Counted from the stretch's first letter, positions 10,446-19,598 are shown. The stretch: DNA of 64,000 nt from Fodinicurvata halophila (GCF_042651425.1 NZ_JBHSCW010000001.1:186001-250000); one strand, 5' to 3'. The notes: a model not told the origin generated them from the sequence alone. Numbers and translations: made by a program.

Positions 10446-10850
10446 ATGCTCGATCACCACAGTGCCTTGATCTACGCCATGGTTCTCGCCTCCGCTGCGG
10501 ACCAGGACATGAACGACGAGGAGGTCGAGATCATGAGCGACATCATCAAGATGTTGCCGGCGTTCAAGGACTACGATCTCAACCAGCTGTCCAGCACGGC
10601 CCGGGCCTGCGCGGAGATGCTGCGCGACGAGGAGGGCCTGGAACTGGCCGTCGAGAAGATTCGCGAATCCCTGTCGGACCCGCTCAGGGAAACGGCCTAC
10701 GCCCTGGCCTGCGATGTGGTGGCGGCGGACGGCTTTGCTACCCAGGAGGAGTTGCGCCTGCTGGAGCTTCTCCGTCATCGCCTGGATGTGCCCCGCCTCG
10801 AGGCCGCGGCCATCGAACGGGGAGCCGCCGCCCGGTTCCGCCAGGTCTGA
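10446..10850 (+). CDS. TerB-like (tellurite-resistance/DUF533 type) protein
   Basis: Small helical cytoplasmic protein, 134 residues, of the TerB-like superfamily. The repeated acidic metal-binding pattern is visible: ASAADQDMNDEEVEIM near the N-terminus and VVAADGFATQEELRLLELL near the C-terminus. These pseudo-symmetric helices bind divalent ions in TerB relatives. I chose the ATG at 10446 (MLDHHSALIYAM); an upstream in-frame ATG at 10383 would add 21 basic residues of low conservation. No other ter genes are nearby, so a tellurite function should not be assumed. Confidence 0.82.
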   Translation: MLDHHSALIYAMVLASAADQDMNDEEVEIMSDIIKMLPAFKDYDLNQLSSTARACAEMLRDEEGLELAVEKIRESLSDPLRETAYALACDVVAADGFATQEELRLLELLRHRLDVPRLEAAAIERGAAARFRQV

Positions 10851-10975
10851 GATTGGCAGCAATCTCGCCAGACTGCTGCTAAATTCCTGATATAAATTAC
10901 TTTTTTGTTGCGTTCCGACTTCGTTCTCGCTCAGACTCCAAGATGGACATGAGTTGAACGGAGGTTTCATGTGCC

Positions 10976-11239
10976 ATGAACGCAATCGCACTTCAGCTTC
11001 GTGACTACCGCCTGACCACGGCGGAGATCCTCTATCACATGCCGGATCATCCCGGCCTGCTGCAGACCTTCGTCTGGCAGGAGTACGATCTGGCGCCCCG
11101 TTTTCCCGAGTTGCGACGGTTTCTGGATTTCTGGACGAGGAACCTGGACGGCAAGCTGCACTCGGTGCAGGTTGCCAACCGGAAGCTCATTACCTCCAAT
11201 GAGTTGATGAACACCGACTGCGAGCTCACCCTCCACTGA
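10976..11239 (+). CDS. usg: Usg family protein
   Basis: Small protein of 87 residues that I recognise as Usg, a family largely confined to Alphaproteobacteria and often found near trp genes. Conserved features are LRDYRLTTAEILYHMPDHP at the N-terminus, the LLQTFVWQEYDLAPRFPELRRFL core, and LDGKLHSVQVA. The biochemical role is not established; older annotations call it a tryptophan-operon-associated protein. No trp gene is visible in this window. A CGGAGG ribosome site lies about 11 bases before the ATG; the closer ATG at 10969 is out of frame. Confidence 0.85.
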   Translation: MNAIALQLRDYRLTTAEILYHMPDHPGLLQTFVWQEYDLAPRFPELRRFLDFWTRNLDGKLHSVQVANRKLITSNELMNTDCELTLH

Positions 11240-11348
11240 TTTCCTCTTCCGGGACCCCCGTGGCGGCAAAGCGTCGCGCCTGAGCGCCTTGGCGGACGCA
11301 GGACCAGGGCCTATTGTCCCATGCGCGTTCGGGCATGGATCATCGGAA

Positions 11349-12449
11349 ATGGCCACGGATCTCTCATACGACAGGGCAAGGGCCGCGCACGGCACCACAG
11401 CAGAACAGGGCAACCGACCTCTTGTCGGCTGGCTGCTGTTCTGTGCCTTCATGGTGTTCGCCATGGCGGTGATCGGCGCCATCACGCGGCTGACGGAGTC
11501 CGGCCTGTCGATCATGGAATGGGCGCCGCTGACCGGCACCCTCCCGCCCCTGTCCGATGCCGAGTGGCAGCGCCTCTTCGCGCTCTACAAGACGATCCCG
11601 CAGTACCAGCAGCTCAACACCGGCATGTCGCTGGCCGAGTTCAAGACCATCTTCTGGTGGGAATACGTCCATCGCCTCTGGGGACGCACCATTGGTCTGG
11701 TCTTCGCCCTGCCCCTGGCCTGGTTCTGGTGGCGGGGCCATCTGGCGGCCTGGTTGAAGCCGCACCTGCTGATCCTGCTGGGCCTGGGGGCGCTCCAGGG
11801 CGTCATGGGCTGGTACATGGTGGCCAGCGGCTTCGCCGAACGGGTCTCCGTCAGCCAGTACCGCCTGGCGCTGCATCTCACCCTGGCGATCTTCATCTAC
11901 GGCTACATTCTCTGGCTGGTGTTTCGCCTGGTCTGGCCGGACGCCGGCGAGAACAGTCTCCGGGGGTCCCTGTTCTGGCTGCGCCGCAGCCTTCTGGGCT
12001 TGGTCCTGCTGCTGGCCGTCACGCTTGTCTCGGGCGCTTTCGTGGCCGGCCTGAACGCCGGCCTCACCTACAACAGCTTCCCGCTGATGGACGGTCGATT
12101 GGTCCCAGATGGCTATGGCCAGCTGTCCCCCTGGATCCTGAACCTCTTCGAGACCATCGCCGCCGTGCAGTTCAATCACCGCCTGCTGGCCAGCCTGACC
12201 CTGGTGGGCGCCCTGGGGCTCTTTCTCTGGTCCCTGCACTTGCCGCTCGGCACACCGGCACGCTGGGCGATGGCATTGCTCGCGTTAGCGGCCGTGGGCC
12301 AATTCACTCTCGGCGTCGTCACCCTGCTGCAGATGGTGCCGGTCTCCCTCGGCGCGCTTCACCAGGCCGGTGCCCTGCTGCTGCTGACCGCCCTGCTCCA
12401 TGCGCTCTATCGCCTGCGCCCCCGGCCCCGAGACGGGACGGCAGCATAA
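11349..12449 (+). CDS. ctaA: Heme A synthase (COX15/CtaA)
   Basis: Inner-membrane heme A synthase, which oxidises the C8 methyl group of heme O to a formyl group for aa3-type cytochrome oxidases. The protein is 366 residues from the ATG at 11349 with eight hydrophobic helices. Conserved residues include GAITRLTESGLSIMEW after helix 1, the WWEYVHRLWGR loop with the heme-ligand His, LALHLTLA, and the second-half NHRLLA and LGALHQAGA histidines. An in-frame start at 11289 would add 20 unconserved residues. The gene stands alone; no ctaB or cox gene is in the window. Its presence implies an aa3 oxidase elsewhere in the genome. Confidence 0.94.
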   Translation: MATDLSYDRARAAHGTTAEQGNRPLVGWLLFCAFMVFAMAVIGAITRLTESGLSIMEWAPLTGTLPPLSDAEWQRLFALYKTIPQYQQLNTGMSLAEFKTIFWWEYVHRLWGRTIGLVFALPLAWFWWRGHLAAWLKPHLLILLGLGALQGVMGWYMVASGFAERVSVSQYRLALHLTLAIFIYGYILWLVFRLVWPDAGENSLRGSLFWLRRSLLGLVLLLAVTLVSGAFVAGLNAGLTYNSFPLMDGRLVPDGYGQLSPWILNLFETIAAVQFNHRLLASLTLVGALGLFLWSLHLPLGTPARWAMALLALAAVGQFTLGVVTLLQMVPVSLGALHQAGALLLLTALLHALYRLRPRPRDGTAA

Positions 12450-12520
12450 ACCTTTTCCCCCTTCCCCTCCTTCGCTAGGCTGCCGACAGCAAACAACAGA
12501 GAACAGATGAGAGGACCATC

Positions 12521-13147
12521 ATGATTCTGGCCGGACGCAACATGTCCCCCTTCACCCGCCGCTGCGCCATCGCCCTGCTCCACACCGGCATGTCCTACGA
12601 AGCCTTGGAACTCAATGCCGCCCAGGAGATGGACAAGGTCCAGCAATACAATCGCCTGGGCCGTGTCCCGGCGCTGCAGCTGGATGACGGCACCGCCCTG
12701 GTGGACAGCTGGGCCATCCTGGACTGGATCGACGAAACGGCGGGGCCTGACAAGGCCCTGGTTCCGGCCAGCGGCAAGGAGCGGCGCGATATCCTGCGCC
12801 TGACCGCCTATGCCATGGGCACCATGGAGAAGGCCGTTGCCTATTTCTACGAGACGGGCCTGCGTCCGGAAGAGACGCGCTGGCAGAAATGGGGGGACCG
12901 TCTCGGCAGCCAGGTGGTAGCCGGCTTCGACTTCCTCGAGGAGGCGCTGGGCAACAACGAGTGGCTCCATGGCAACCGCATGACCCATGCGGACGTCGCG
13001 ACGGTCTGCGCCTACGACTTCTCGACACTTCGCGCGGCCGACCTGCTGGAGGGCGGCAAACGCTTCCCGAAGCTGGCCGCCTTCACGGATCGCTGCAACA
13101 AGCTGGAGCCCTTCGCCAAGACCAGCCTGGACCCCTATCGCGGCTAG
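12521..13147 (+). CDS. Glutathione S-transferase family protein
   Basis: Cytoplasmic GST-like protein of 208 residues. The N-terminal thioredoxin-like half begins MILAGRNMSPFTRRCAIAL, where Ser9/Pro10 and Arg13 lie in the usual glutathione site. The cis-Pro loop is GRVPALQLDDG and the glutathione-binding acidic/Ser pair is in LVDSWAILDWID. The helical C-terminal half carries HGNRMTHADVATVCAYDF, a typical GST N-capping box region. The ribosome site is modest. The substrate is unknown; it converges on the large regulator gene with a 13-base gap. Confidence 0.88.
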   Translation: MILAGRNMSPFTRRCAIALLHTGMSYEALELNAAQEMDKVQQYNRLGRVPALQLDDGTALVDSWAILDWIDETAGPDKALVPASGKERRDILRLTAYAMGTMEKAVAYFYETGLRPEETRWQKWGDRLGSQVVAGFDFLEEALGNNEWLHGNRMTHADVATVCAYDFSTLRAADLLEGGKRFPKLAAFTDRCNKLEPFAKTSLDPYRG

Positions 13148-13160
13148 GGCCGCTCATGGC

Positions 13161-15194
13161 TCAACCCGGAACCGGGTCGCCCAGCTTGCGGAAGGTCTCC
13201 ACGGCGTCCTCGCTGAACCGGAAGGCTCCCAGGAAATCCTCGAGTCCGTAGCCCGGATTCGAGGCCTGCAGGCGTATGAAGTAGGACTGCGCCTCCTGGG
13301 ATCGTCCGGCAGCGCTCAGGCAATAGCCCGCAATCGCCTTGATATGTGCGTGGGCATTCGGGCGCGCAGCGGCTTTTACGGCCCACTCGGCCGCCGCATC
13401 GAATTGCCCGAGGTGCAGATGGGCGAGTGCGCGCACCGCCAGCATTCCGAACAGCAGCGGATCAAAGGGACTCAAGGACCGGGACAGATCGGTCGCGGCG
13501 ATCGCAAGCTGCGGCTCTCCCGCCTGGCAACGCACGAAACCCAAGGTATAGTGCCCGAGTGAGAAATTCGGGCTCAGGCCGACGGCCGTTTCCAGCTCCG
13601 AAAGCGATCCTTCGATATCACGCCGCAGCCAGAGTGCCCGCCCCATGGCCCAGTGGGCCGCCGGGGAGCGGTCGTCGGCGGCCAGACTTGCGCCAGCCGA
13701 GTCATAGGCCAGAGCGATTTCCCTCTCGCGTTCGGAGGTCCGCAACAGGAAGGCGTTCTGGAAATGGGTGAAGGACATGCCCGCATGGGCCCGGGAGAAG
13801 GTGGGATCCAGGACCAGGGCTCTTCCGAAGAAATGCTGGGCCTGTTCGTTGCCGCTCGCATTGAACTGGTACATGTGCCAGAGGCCGCGATGATAGGCTT
13901 CCCAGGCATCGAGGGAGTCTGCGGGTTTGAGGAAGGCCCGCGCGGTTTCCGTGTTTTCCACCTCGCTCTCGATGGAGGCGACAATGTCGTTTCCGATCAG
14001 CTCGAGCACAAGAAAGGTGTCATCGAGAGTCCTGTGATAGGTTTCGGCCCAGATAACCTGCCCGGTACCACTCTCCGCCACCTCCACCGAGACCTTGAGC
14101 TGTTGCCCCCGGCAATCCACCCGTCCGCTTGCGACATAGTCGGCACCCAGTATCCGAGCGGCTTCCTGCGTCCCCACGCCCCGCTGGCCAAGGGCAAAGA
14201 CCGAACCGCGTGCGATGACGAACAGGTTCTTGAGCTTGGACAGGCGCGCGATGATGTCGTGCACGAGGCCGTCCGCCAGCCCGCCCTCCTCCATTGCGGC
14301 ATCTGAGAATTCCCGGAACGGCATGACGGCCAGGGAGGCCCGCCGGACAGGGCCTGTCTCCACGGGAAAGAACGAAGATCGGACGCCTGCCGAATGCACG
14401 CACGTTACGGTGGTCCCTGATGGATTTTTCCGCCCTGCTGCCTTTGCGCTTTGCCAGGCCGCGCGGAGAGGCGCCCAGTCGAGGCTCTCGGCCTCGAAAT
14501 ATCGCGCCGTTGTCGCAAGATGCTCCTCGCCGTCCCGAAGTCTGCCCGCCCCGGCAAGAACCTGGAAAAGCATGACGTGAGGCCTCGGATCACAGGGCGC
14601 CAATTCCAGCCAGCGTTCGATATACGGAAGGCTGTCCTCCGGTGTTGTCCGAGAGACCTCTGCCAGGTGCTTGAGAACCTCACCATGCATCATGCGATAG
14701 CTGCGCCGCATACCGGTCAGCCAGGCCGCAAACGGCAAACGCCGGTCGACCTCCAGGCCTTCAAGAAAATCACCCGCAAAGCAGGCAGCCAGAGCTTCCA
14801 GCTGATCGCGATCCAGACGTGTGCATCCCGCCTTCATCGTTGTGCTGACGTGGCAGGCATCGATGCTGCTGCCATTCGTCTCCAGGGCGACAGTCTCGCC
14901 GGCTGTCACGAGGCGTAGATTCTCGTCTGTCAACCGGCGGAGCTTGCTCAGGCACCACCTCAACTCGCTGCGCGGGTCGTTCGCGACATCCCAGAGCAAT
15001 TCGCAAAGCTGGTCGCGGTGAACCGGCTTGGACACATGGGCGAGATAGGCAAGCAAGGCACAGGATTTCCGCGACGCAGGAAGCTCGAGACGAACCCCAT
15101 CGCGGATGACCGTCAAGGGGCCCAGCAGTCGTATCGCAAGACCGGACCGGCTTGCCGAGGCAATGGCATCGCTCGTTTCCACGTCCATTCCCAC
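13161..15194 (-). CDS. BTAD / TolB-N / TPR transcriptional regulator
   Basis: Large cytoplasmic regulator, 677 residues. Residues 20-115 form an OmpR-type winged helix (LLGPLTVIRDG..., then RDQLCELLWDV and ELRWCLSKLRR). Residues 120-250 are a bacterial transcriptional activation (BTAD) helical repeat domain, an order typical of SARP/AfsR-like activators. Residues 285-410 resemble the TolB amino-terminal fold seen in CadC- and cyclase-linked proteins (RRASLAVMPFREFSD, then ILGADYVASGRV). Residues 430-660 are tetratricopeptide-like repeats. There is no transmembrane segment or cyclase domain. The start is GTG at 15194, with an ATG at 15188 as alternative. It is divergent from a methyltransferase gene, its most likely target (inference). 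Confidence 0.85.
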   Translation of the reverse strand: MGMDVETSDAIASASRSGLAIRLLGPLTVIRDGVRLELPASRKSCALLAYLAHVSKPVHRDQLCELLWDVANDPRSELRWCLSKLRRLTDENLRLVTAGETVALETNGSSIDACHVSTTMKAGCTRLDRDQLEALAACFAGDFLEGLEVDRRLPFAAWLTGMRRSYRMMHGEVLKHLAEVSRTTPEDSLPYIERWLELAPCDPRPHVMLFQVLAGAGRLRDGEEHLATTARYFEAESLDWAPLRAAWQSAKAAGRKNPSGTTVTCVHSAGVRSSFFPVETGPVRRASLAVMPFREFSDAAMEEGGLADGLVHDIIARLSKLKNLFVIARGSVFALGQRGVGTQEAARILGADYVASGRVDCRGQQLKVSVEVAESGTGQVIWAETYHRTLDDTFLVLELIGNDIVASIESEVENTETARAFLKPADSLDAWEAYHRGLWHMYQFNASGNEQAQHFFGRALVLDPTFSRAHAGMSFTHFQNAFLLRTSEREREIALAYDSAGASLAADDRSPAAHWAMGRALWLRRDIEGSLSELETAVGLSPNFSLGHYTLGFVRCQAGEPQLAIAATDLSRSLSPFDPLLFGMLAVRALAHLHLGQFDAAAEWAVKAAARPNAHAHIKAIAGYCLSAAGRSQEAQSYFIRLQASNPGYGLEDFLGAFRFSEDAVETFRKLGDPVPG

Positions 15195-15275
15195 GTCAGT
15201 TCCAACGCGCGCGGCGCATCGCTGACTCTATACCCCGGCGTTCCAGAACCACAAATCCGAAAAAGGATAAGAACC

Positions 15276-16112
15276 ATGCAAACAGTATTGACCCCCCAGA
15301 GGGACAGCGGCGATGAGCTCTCGGCCCTGAAGAAGAAGCAGCAAGCCACCTGGTCCGCCGGCGATTATTCCGTTGTCGGGGTGACCCTGCAGATCGTCGG
15401 AGAATCGCTTTGCGAAGCCGTTGATCTTCACTCAGGTGAGCATGTCCTCGATATCGCGGCGGGCAACGGCAACGCCACGCTCGCTGCGGCGCGGCGCTTC
15501 ACGGAGGTTACCTCCACCGACTATGTCCCCGAATTGCTGGAAAGAGCGAAGGCGCGCGCCACCGCGGAAGGCTTAACTGTCAACTTCCAGGTCGCGGATG
15601 CGGAAGCACTGGATTTTCCCGATGGCACCTTTGATGTCGCGCTCTCGACCTTCGGCATCATGTTCACGGCAGATCATGATCGTGCTGCGCAGGAAATGCA
15701 GCGGGTCGTGCGCAAGGGCGGCCGCATGGGAATGGCCAACTGGACTCCGGAGAGCTTCATCGGCCAGCTCTTCAAGACAATCGGTCGGCATGTACCTCCC
15801 CCGGCCGGCGCTCGCTCACCCGCGCTCTGGGGGACACGCGCCTGGCTGGACGAGCATTTCGGGACACAGGCGAATGACATCAAGACCACCAGCAAGACCT
15901 TCGTCTTCCGCTATCGTTCGCCGGAGCACTGGCTGGAGGTCTTCCGAACCTGGTACGGCCCGACGCTGAAGGCCTTTGCGGCGCTTGACGCGGAGAAGGC
16001 AAAGGCGCTGGAAACGGATATCCTCAAGCTGATCGAGCAGTTCAATCGCGCCGGGGACGGGACGATGGTCGTGCCGTCCGAATACCTGGAAATCGTCATC
16101 ACGAAAGCCTGA
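15276..16112 (+). CDS. Class I SAM-dependent methyltransferase
   Basis: Cytoplasmic methyltransferase, 278 residues, with a UbiE-like Rossmann core. The SAM-binding motif I VLDIAAGNGN is at residues 57-66, an acidic residue follows at the end of strand 2 (STDYVPELLERA), motif II/III is VADAEALDFPDGTFD, and post-motif LSTFGIMF is present. The C-terminal half (FIGQLFKTIGRHVPPP..., WLEVFRTWYGP) is a substrate-binding cap not found in UbiE, so quinone biosynthesis is not indicated. The ATG at 15276 follows an AAAAGGATAA ribosome site. It shares an 81-base divergent promoter region with the BTAD regulator. The substrate is unknown. Confidence 0.85.
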   Translation: MQTVLTPQRDSGDELSALKKKQQATWSAGDYSVVGVTLQIVGESLCEAVDLHSGEHVLDIAAGNGNATLAAARRFTEVTSTDYVPELLERAKARATAEGLTVNFQVADAEALDFPDGTFDVALSTFGIMFTADHDRAAQEMQRVVRKGGRMGMANWTPESFIGQLFKTIGRHVPPPAGARSPALWGTRAWLDEHFGTQANDIKTTSKTFVFRYRSPEHWLEVFRTWYGPTLKAFAALDAEKAKALETDILKLIEQFNRAGDGTMVVPSEYLEIVITKA

Positions 16113-16319
16113 CTCCTCCCCAAACCGCACGCCAGCGATCCGCTGGTGTGAAGACCCGGTGTACAGGAGAACGCTAGCGCAACCAGCTGAAGCCCCGAGT
16201 TCGCTCGCTCTCTGTCGCGACCAGGGTTTCAGCTGCGTTGCCAACCGTCATCGTGACACCTGATCCAGCAATGGCATGCACACTTGGCAGAAAGGAGCCT
16301 TGTTATGCACCCAGGCTCG

Positions 16320-17363
16320 TCAGCCCGAGCTGTGTGTTGCCTGGAGCAGGATCGCGCCGGCATAGATGACGAGAAGCGTCAGGCTCTCGACCCCGATGCG
16401 TCCCGGCCCCATCCGTTGCCGCAGGATCAGTCCCCCCAGGAGGAGGCCTGTCATCAGGAGGGCGGTCACGGTCCAGAAGTGATCCGCCATGCCAGTTGCG
16501 TGGTAGAGGGACCCTTCCCGATAGGAAACGTCCGCAGCCGTCAGGAAGAGCGTGTCGAAGATGTTTCCGCCGATAATCCCGCCAACCGCCAGCTGCAGCG
16601 CCCCGCGCCGAACCGCTGCGATGGTCGTGACGAGCTCTGGCAGCGAGGTCACCACTGCTGTCGCCAGGGCACCGACCAGCGACTCGGACAGCGCCATGCG
16701 GCCGGTAATCTCGGCTGCGGTCTTGGCAATCACCCACCCCGCAATGCCCATGATGACCATCAGGACAGCGAAGCTCGCCACCAGACGCGCCGTACTTTTC
16801 CTGCGTGTTCGACCATCCTCGCGCTCGGGAGTGTCCTTGCGGGTTTCCCGCGTCGCCACCGGCCGCCACATCGGCGTCTCTCGCAGCGAACGCGTGGCGA
16901 AAAGCGCGCCCACATAGACAGCCGGAATCACGAGCGACACGGGATGGACGGCGAAGATCGTGAATTCCCGCAGGCTGAGTGCGATGAGCGGCAGCGTCAA
17001 AAGCACGATCAGCACAACGGCCTGGAAGAGGTTGGCGAGCTCGGCCGCAGCGTGTTCCAGATTGGCCTTGCGATAGGTCAGGTCGGCAATGGCGAGAAAG
17101 GCCGTCTGCACGGCAATACCGCCGATGCTGTTGGAATACGCCAGGGAGGCATGCCCCTCGAACGCGCCCGTGATCGACACGACCGTACCACTGAGCGAGG
17201 TCGCGGCCCCCAGCAGCACGGCGCCGGAAACGGCCTCCCCGAGCCCGGTCCTGTCCGCCAGTATGTCCGCCAGCGCAGTGATGCGCAGGCCGTTGAACAA
17301 GACCACCAGCGCGGCCAGCCCGAATGCCGTCAGCAATCCCAACATGGACCATTGTTCGAGCAT
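16320..17363 (-). CDS. Ca2+/cation antiporter (CaCA family) protein
   Basis: Inner-membrane sodium/calcium-exchanger-like protein, 347 residues with about ten hydrophobic helices in two inverted halves. The two alpha repeats can be read: GAATSLSGTVVSITGAFEG...AYSNSIGGIAVQ in the first half and ATAVVTSLPELVTTIAAVRRG...GGIIGGNIFDT in the second, joined by a basic cytoplasmic loop around residues 165-195. In the first repeat the usual acidic Glu of the TSLPE motif is replaced (SLSGT), whereas the second retains TSLPE. That asymmetry may alter ion specificity. The ATG follows an AGGAGAGAG ribosome site. Ion and direction are inferred from family. Confidence 0.85.
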   Translation of the reverse strand: MLEQWSMLGLLTAFGLAALVVLFNGLRITALADILADRTGLGEAVSGAVLLGAATSLSGTVVSITGAFEGHASLAYSNSIGGIAVQTAFLAIADLTYRKANLEHAAAELANLFQAVVLIVLLTLPLIALSLREFTIFAVHPVSLVIPAVYVGALFATRSLRETPMWRPVATRETRKDTPEREDGRTRRKSTARLVASFAVLMVIMGIAGWVIAKTAAEITGRMALSESLVGALATAVVTSLPELVTTIAAVRRGALQLAVGGIIGGNIFDTLFLTAADVSYREGSLYHATGMADHFWTVTALLMTGLLLGGLILRQRMGPGRIGVESLTLLVIYAGAILLQATHSSG

Positions 17364-17557
17364 GGCCGTCTCTCTCCTGTCGTTGTGCCCCAGTGTGTCG
17401 AGGCCCCTGCAAGACTCAGCGTGACGCCATTTTCCTGCACGTTTTCAACGCTATTTTCCAGGCCCTTTCAGACCCGTTTCATGGCCAGCGGACTTGCAGC
17501 CGGATCCGGGTGCGTCGAGAACGGCGATCGTCGTTCGATACCGGGCGCGTCACGCCG

Positions 17558-18181
17558 CTATGCACGCACCTTGAGCCAACGGTGCAGCAGATAACCCGCA
17601 AACAGGGTGAGGACCGCCACCCCCAGGAGCGTGAGAACCAGGTCCCAGCGCTCCGGGCTCGTCCTGGCCCAGGCGACGCCGCGGGCCGTCAGGTAACCGG
17701 GCGCCAGCAGGATCGGAACCCAGAGGATCGCCGAGAAGACATTGGCCAGCTGGAAGCGCAGCTGCGGCATGGAGAGCGTGCCGGCAATCAGCGGGACGCT
17801 GGCTCGCAGCGGTCCGATGAAACGGCCGAAAAGAATGGCAGCCATCCCGTAACGCCGGAAGAACAACCGGCCGCGCGCCAGCATGCGGCGATGGCGTGCG
17901 AAGACCGGCACGCGCAACAGGCGCGGTCCCAGCCAGCGGCCCAGCCAATAGGAAACGCTGTCCCCCAGGATAGCACCGGGAATGCTGCCCAGCAGCACCG
18001 GCCAGGGATCCAGGGCGCCAGCGCCGATCAGCCCGCCACTGGCCATGAGCAGGGCCGTGCAGGGCAGCAGGATTCCAACCACGGCCAGCGACTCGCCGAA
18101 GGCCATGAGGAAGAGCAGCGGGGCCGCCCACTGCTGATTCGTCTCCACGAACGCCAGTATGTCCGCCAGCCAGCCTTCCAC
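17558..18181 (-). CDS. DedA family membrane protein
   Basis: Inner-membrane DedA/VTT-domain protein of 207 residues, a family now linked to flipping undecaprenyl phosphate or phospholipids and to membrane homeostasis. Recognisable parts are the re-entrant segment with FGESLAVVGILLPCTALL (the conserved Glu and Pro) and the basic GRFIGPLRASVPLIAGTLSMP motif, with the FxRxxGP-type arginines needed for function. It is the third gene of a probable sirtuin / uracil-DNA glycosylase / DedA operon, 12 bases downstream of the glycosylase stop. It is similar to the PgpA-independent DedA proteins; the exact lipid substrate cannot be told. Confidence 0.9.
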   Translation of the reverse strand: MEGWLADILAFVETNQQWAAPLLFLMAFGESLAVVGILLPCTALLMASGGLIGAGALDPWPVLLGSIPGAILGDSVSYWLGRWLGPRLLRVPVFARHRRMLARGRLFFRRYGMAAILFGRFIGPLRASVPLIAGTLSMPQLRFQLANVFSAILWVPILLAPGYLTARGVAWARTSPERWDLVLTLLGVAVLTLFAGYLLHRWLKVRA

Positions 18182-18193
18182 GATCTACTGTCC

Positions 18194-18793
18194 TCAGGCC
18201 TGCGCCACAAGGCGCCGAACCTCTGCGCGCAACTCCGGCAGCAGATCATCGGCAAACCAGGGATTGCGCTTCAGCCAGCCCGTGTTGCGCCAGCTGGGGT
18301 GCGGCAGCGGCAGGTACTCCGGCGCGTAGTCCCGCCAGCACCGGACCGTTTCCGTCATGTTCTGCTGCCGGCGCCTGCCCAGATAATAGGCCTGGGCATA
18401 GCTGCCGACCAGAAGCGTCAGCTCCACGGAGGCCATCAGCGGTCGCAGGACCGGATGCCAGGTCGGGGCACAGATCCTCATTGGCGGACGGTCGCCCCCC
18501 TTGGGATCGCGCCCAGGGTAGCACAAACCCACGGGCATGATGGCCACACGTGTCTCGTCATAGAAGGTCTCGCGGTCCATCTGGAGCCAGTCGCGCAGGC
18601 GCTCGCCCGAGGCATCGTTGAAGGGCAGCCCCGTCTCGTGAACCTTCGTGCCCGGCGCCTGGCCCACGATCAGCAGGCGCGCCGTGGTACTGGCCCGCAC
18701 GACGGGACGCGGCCCCAGCGGCAGGTCCTCGGCGCAGAGACGACAGGCCCGGGCCCGTTCCAGCGCCGCATCCAGGCTGTCCTCCGCGGTCAT
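18194..18793 (-). CDS. Uracil-DNA glycosylase superfamily protein, probably Fe-S
   Basis: Cytoplasmic base-excision-repair protein of 199 residues. The nucleotide-binding motif A is GQAPG (residues 45-49) followed by GLPFNDASGERL, and motif B is LPHPSWRN near the C-terminus. Four cysteines at 17, 20, 91 and 108 reproduce the spacing CxxC...C-x16-C of family 4 uracil-DNA glycosylases that bind a 4Fe-4S cluster. Gln46 stands where family 4 enzymes have Glu, so the base specificity could differ. The start overlaps the stop of the upstream sirtuin gene by four bases, showing translational coupling. The Fe-S assignment is inference from cysteine spacing. Confidence 0.85.
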   Translation of the reverse strand: MTAEDSLDAALERARACRLCAEDLPLGPRPVVRASTTARLLIVGQAPGTKVHETGLPFNDASGERLRDWLQMDRETFYDETRVAIMPVGLCYPGRDPKGGDRPPMRICAPTWHPVLRPLMASVELTLLVGSYAQAYYLGRRRQQNMTETVRCWRDYAPEYLPLPHPSWRNTGWLKRNPWFADDLLPELRAEVRRLVAQA

Positions 18794-19521
18794 TCGCCTT
18801 TCGCCGCCCCCAGCAGCGAGCGCACATAGGCCGGGACCACGTCCGAGGCCGGGCCATGATGATGTTCCTCGAAGAGATCGATGCCCTCGCTGGGCTCCAG
18901 GTTGAGTTCCACGGTGTGTCCGCGGCCGGCCATGCGCACCTCCTGGACGAAGCCGGCGGCCGGATAGACGCTGCCCGAGGTGCCGACGGACAGGAACAGG
19001 TCACAGCTCTCCAGTTCAGACATGATACGGTCCATCTCGAAGGGCATCTCGCCGAACCAGACCACATGGGGGCGCAGTCCTCCACTGCCCCCGCACGCCG
19101 GGCACTGGCTGGTGACCTCCAGGTCGTCGCGCCATTCGTGAACGGCGCCGCACTGCTCGCAGCGCGCCTTGAAAAGCTCGCCGTGCATGTGGATCAGGTT
19201 GCGGCTGCCCGCACGCTCGTGCAGGTCATCGATGTTCTGCGTCACCAGCAGGACCTCGCCGGACCATTCGCGTTCCAGTTCGGCCAACGCAAGGTGCGCA
19301 GGATTCGGTTCCACAGCGGGGTCCTGCAAGCTCTTACGGCGCGCGTTGTAGAAGGCTTGCACTCCCTCGGGATCGCGAGCGAAGGCCTCGGGCGTGGCCA
19401 CATCCTCGATGCGCACCTGGGACCAGATGCCGTCGGCATCGCGGAAGGTGTTCAGACCGGACTCGCGAGAGACCCCCGCGCCGGTCAGGATGACGATTTT
19501 TCCTTCGGACTCAGGCTTCAT
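18790..19521 (-). CDS. cobB: NAD-dependent protein deacylase (sirtuin, CobB-like)
   Basis: Cytoplasmic NAD+-dependent deacetylase/desuccinylase, 243 residues. NAD-binding GAGVSRESG is at 14-22, TQNIDDLH at 94-101, and the catalytic His is 113 in HMHGE. The four zinc cysteines are 121, 124, 140 and 143. Tyr58 and Arg61 (FYNARRKS) are the pair that lets class III sirtuins (SIRT5/CobB) bind succinyl or malonyl groups. I chose the ATG at 19521; upstream in-frame sequence is Arg/Gly-rich noise. It heads an operon with a glycosylase and DedA. Its promoter region faces the phosphatase gene across 77 bases. No clear Shine-Dalgarno sequence precedes the ATG. Confidence 0.93.
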   Translation of the reverse strand: MKPESEGKIVILTGAGVSRESGLNTFRDADGIWSQVRIEDVATPEAFARDPEGVQAFYNARRKSLQDPAVEPNPAHLALAELEREWSGEVLLVTQNIDDLHERAGSRNLIHMHGELFKARCEQCGAVHEWRDDLEVTSQCPACGGSGGLRPHVVWFGEMPFEMDRIMSELESCDLFLSVGTSGSVYPAAGFVQEVRMAGRGHTVELNLEPSEGIDLFEEHHHGPASDVVPAYVRSLLGAAKGE

Positions 19522-19598
19522 GATGATAGGGACTATAGCTGAAGCGGACCGGACACCACACCCCCGGATTGAACCACAGCGGAAGGAAAAGCTCGGAC

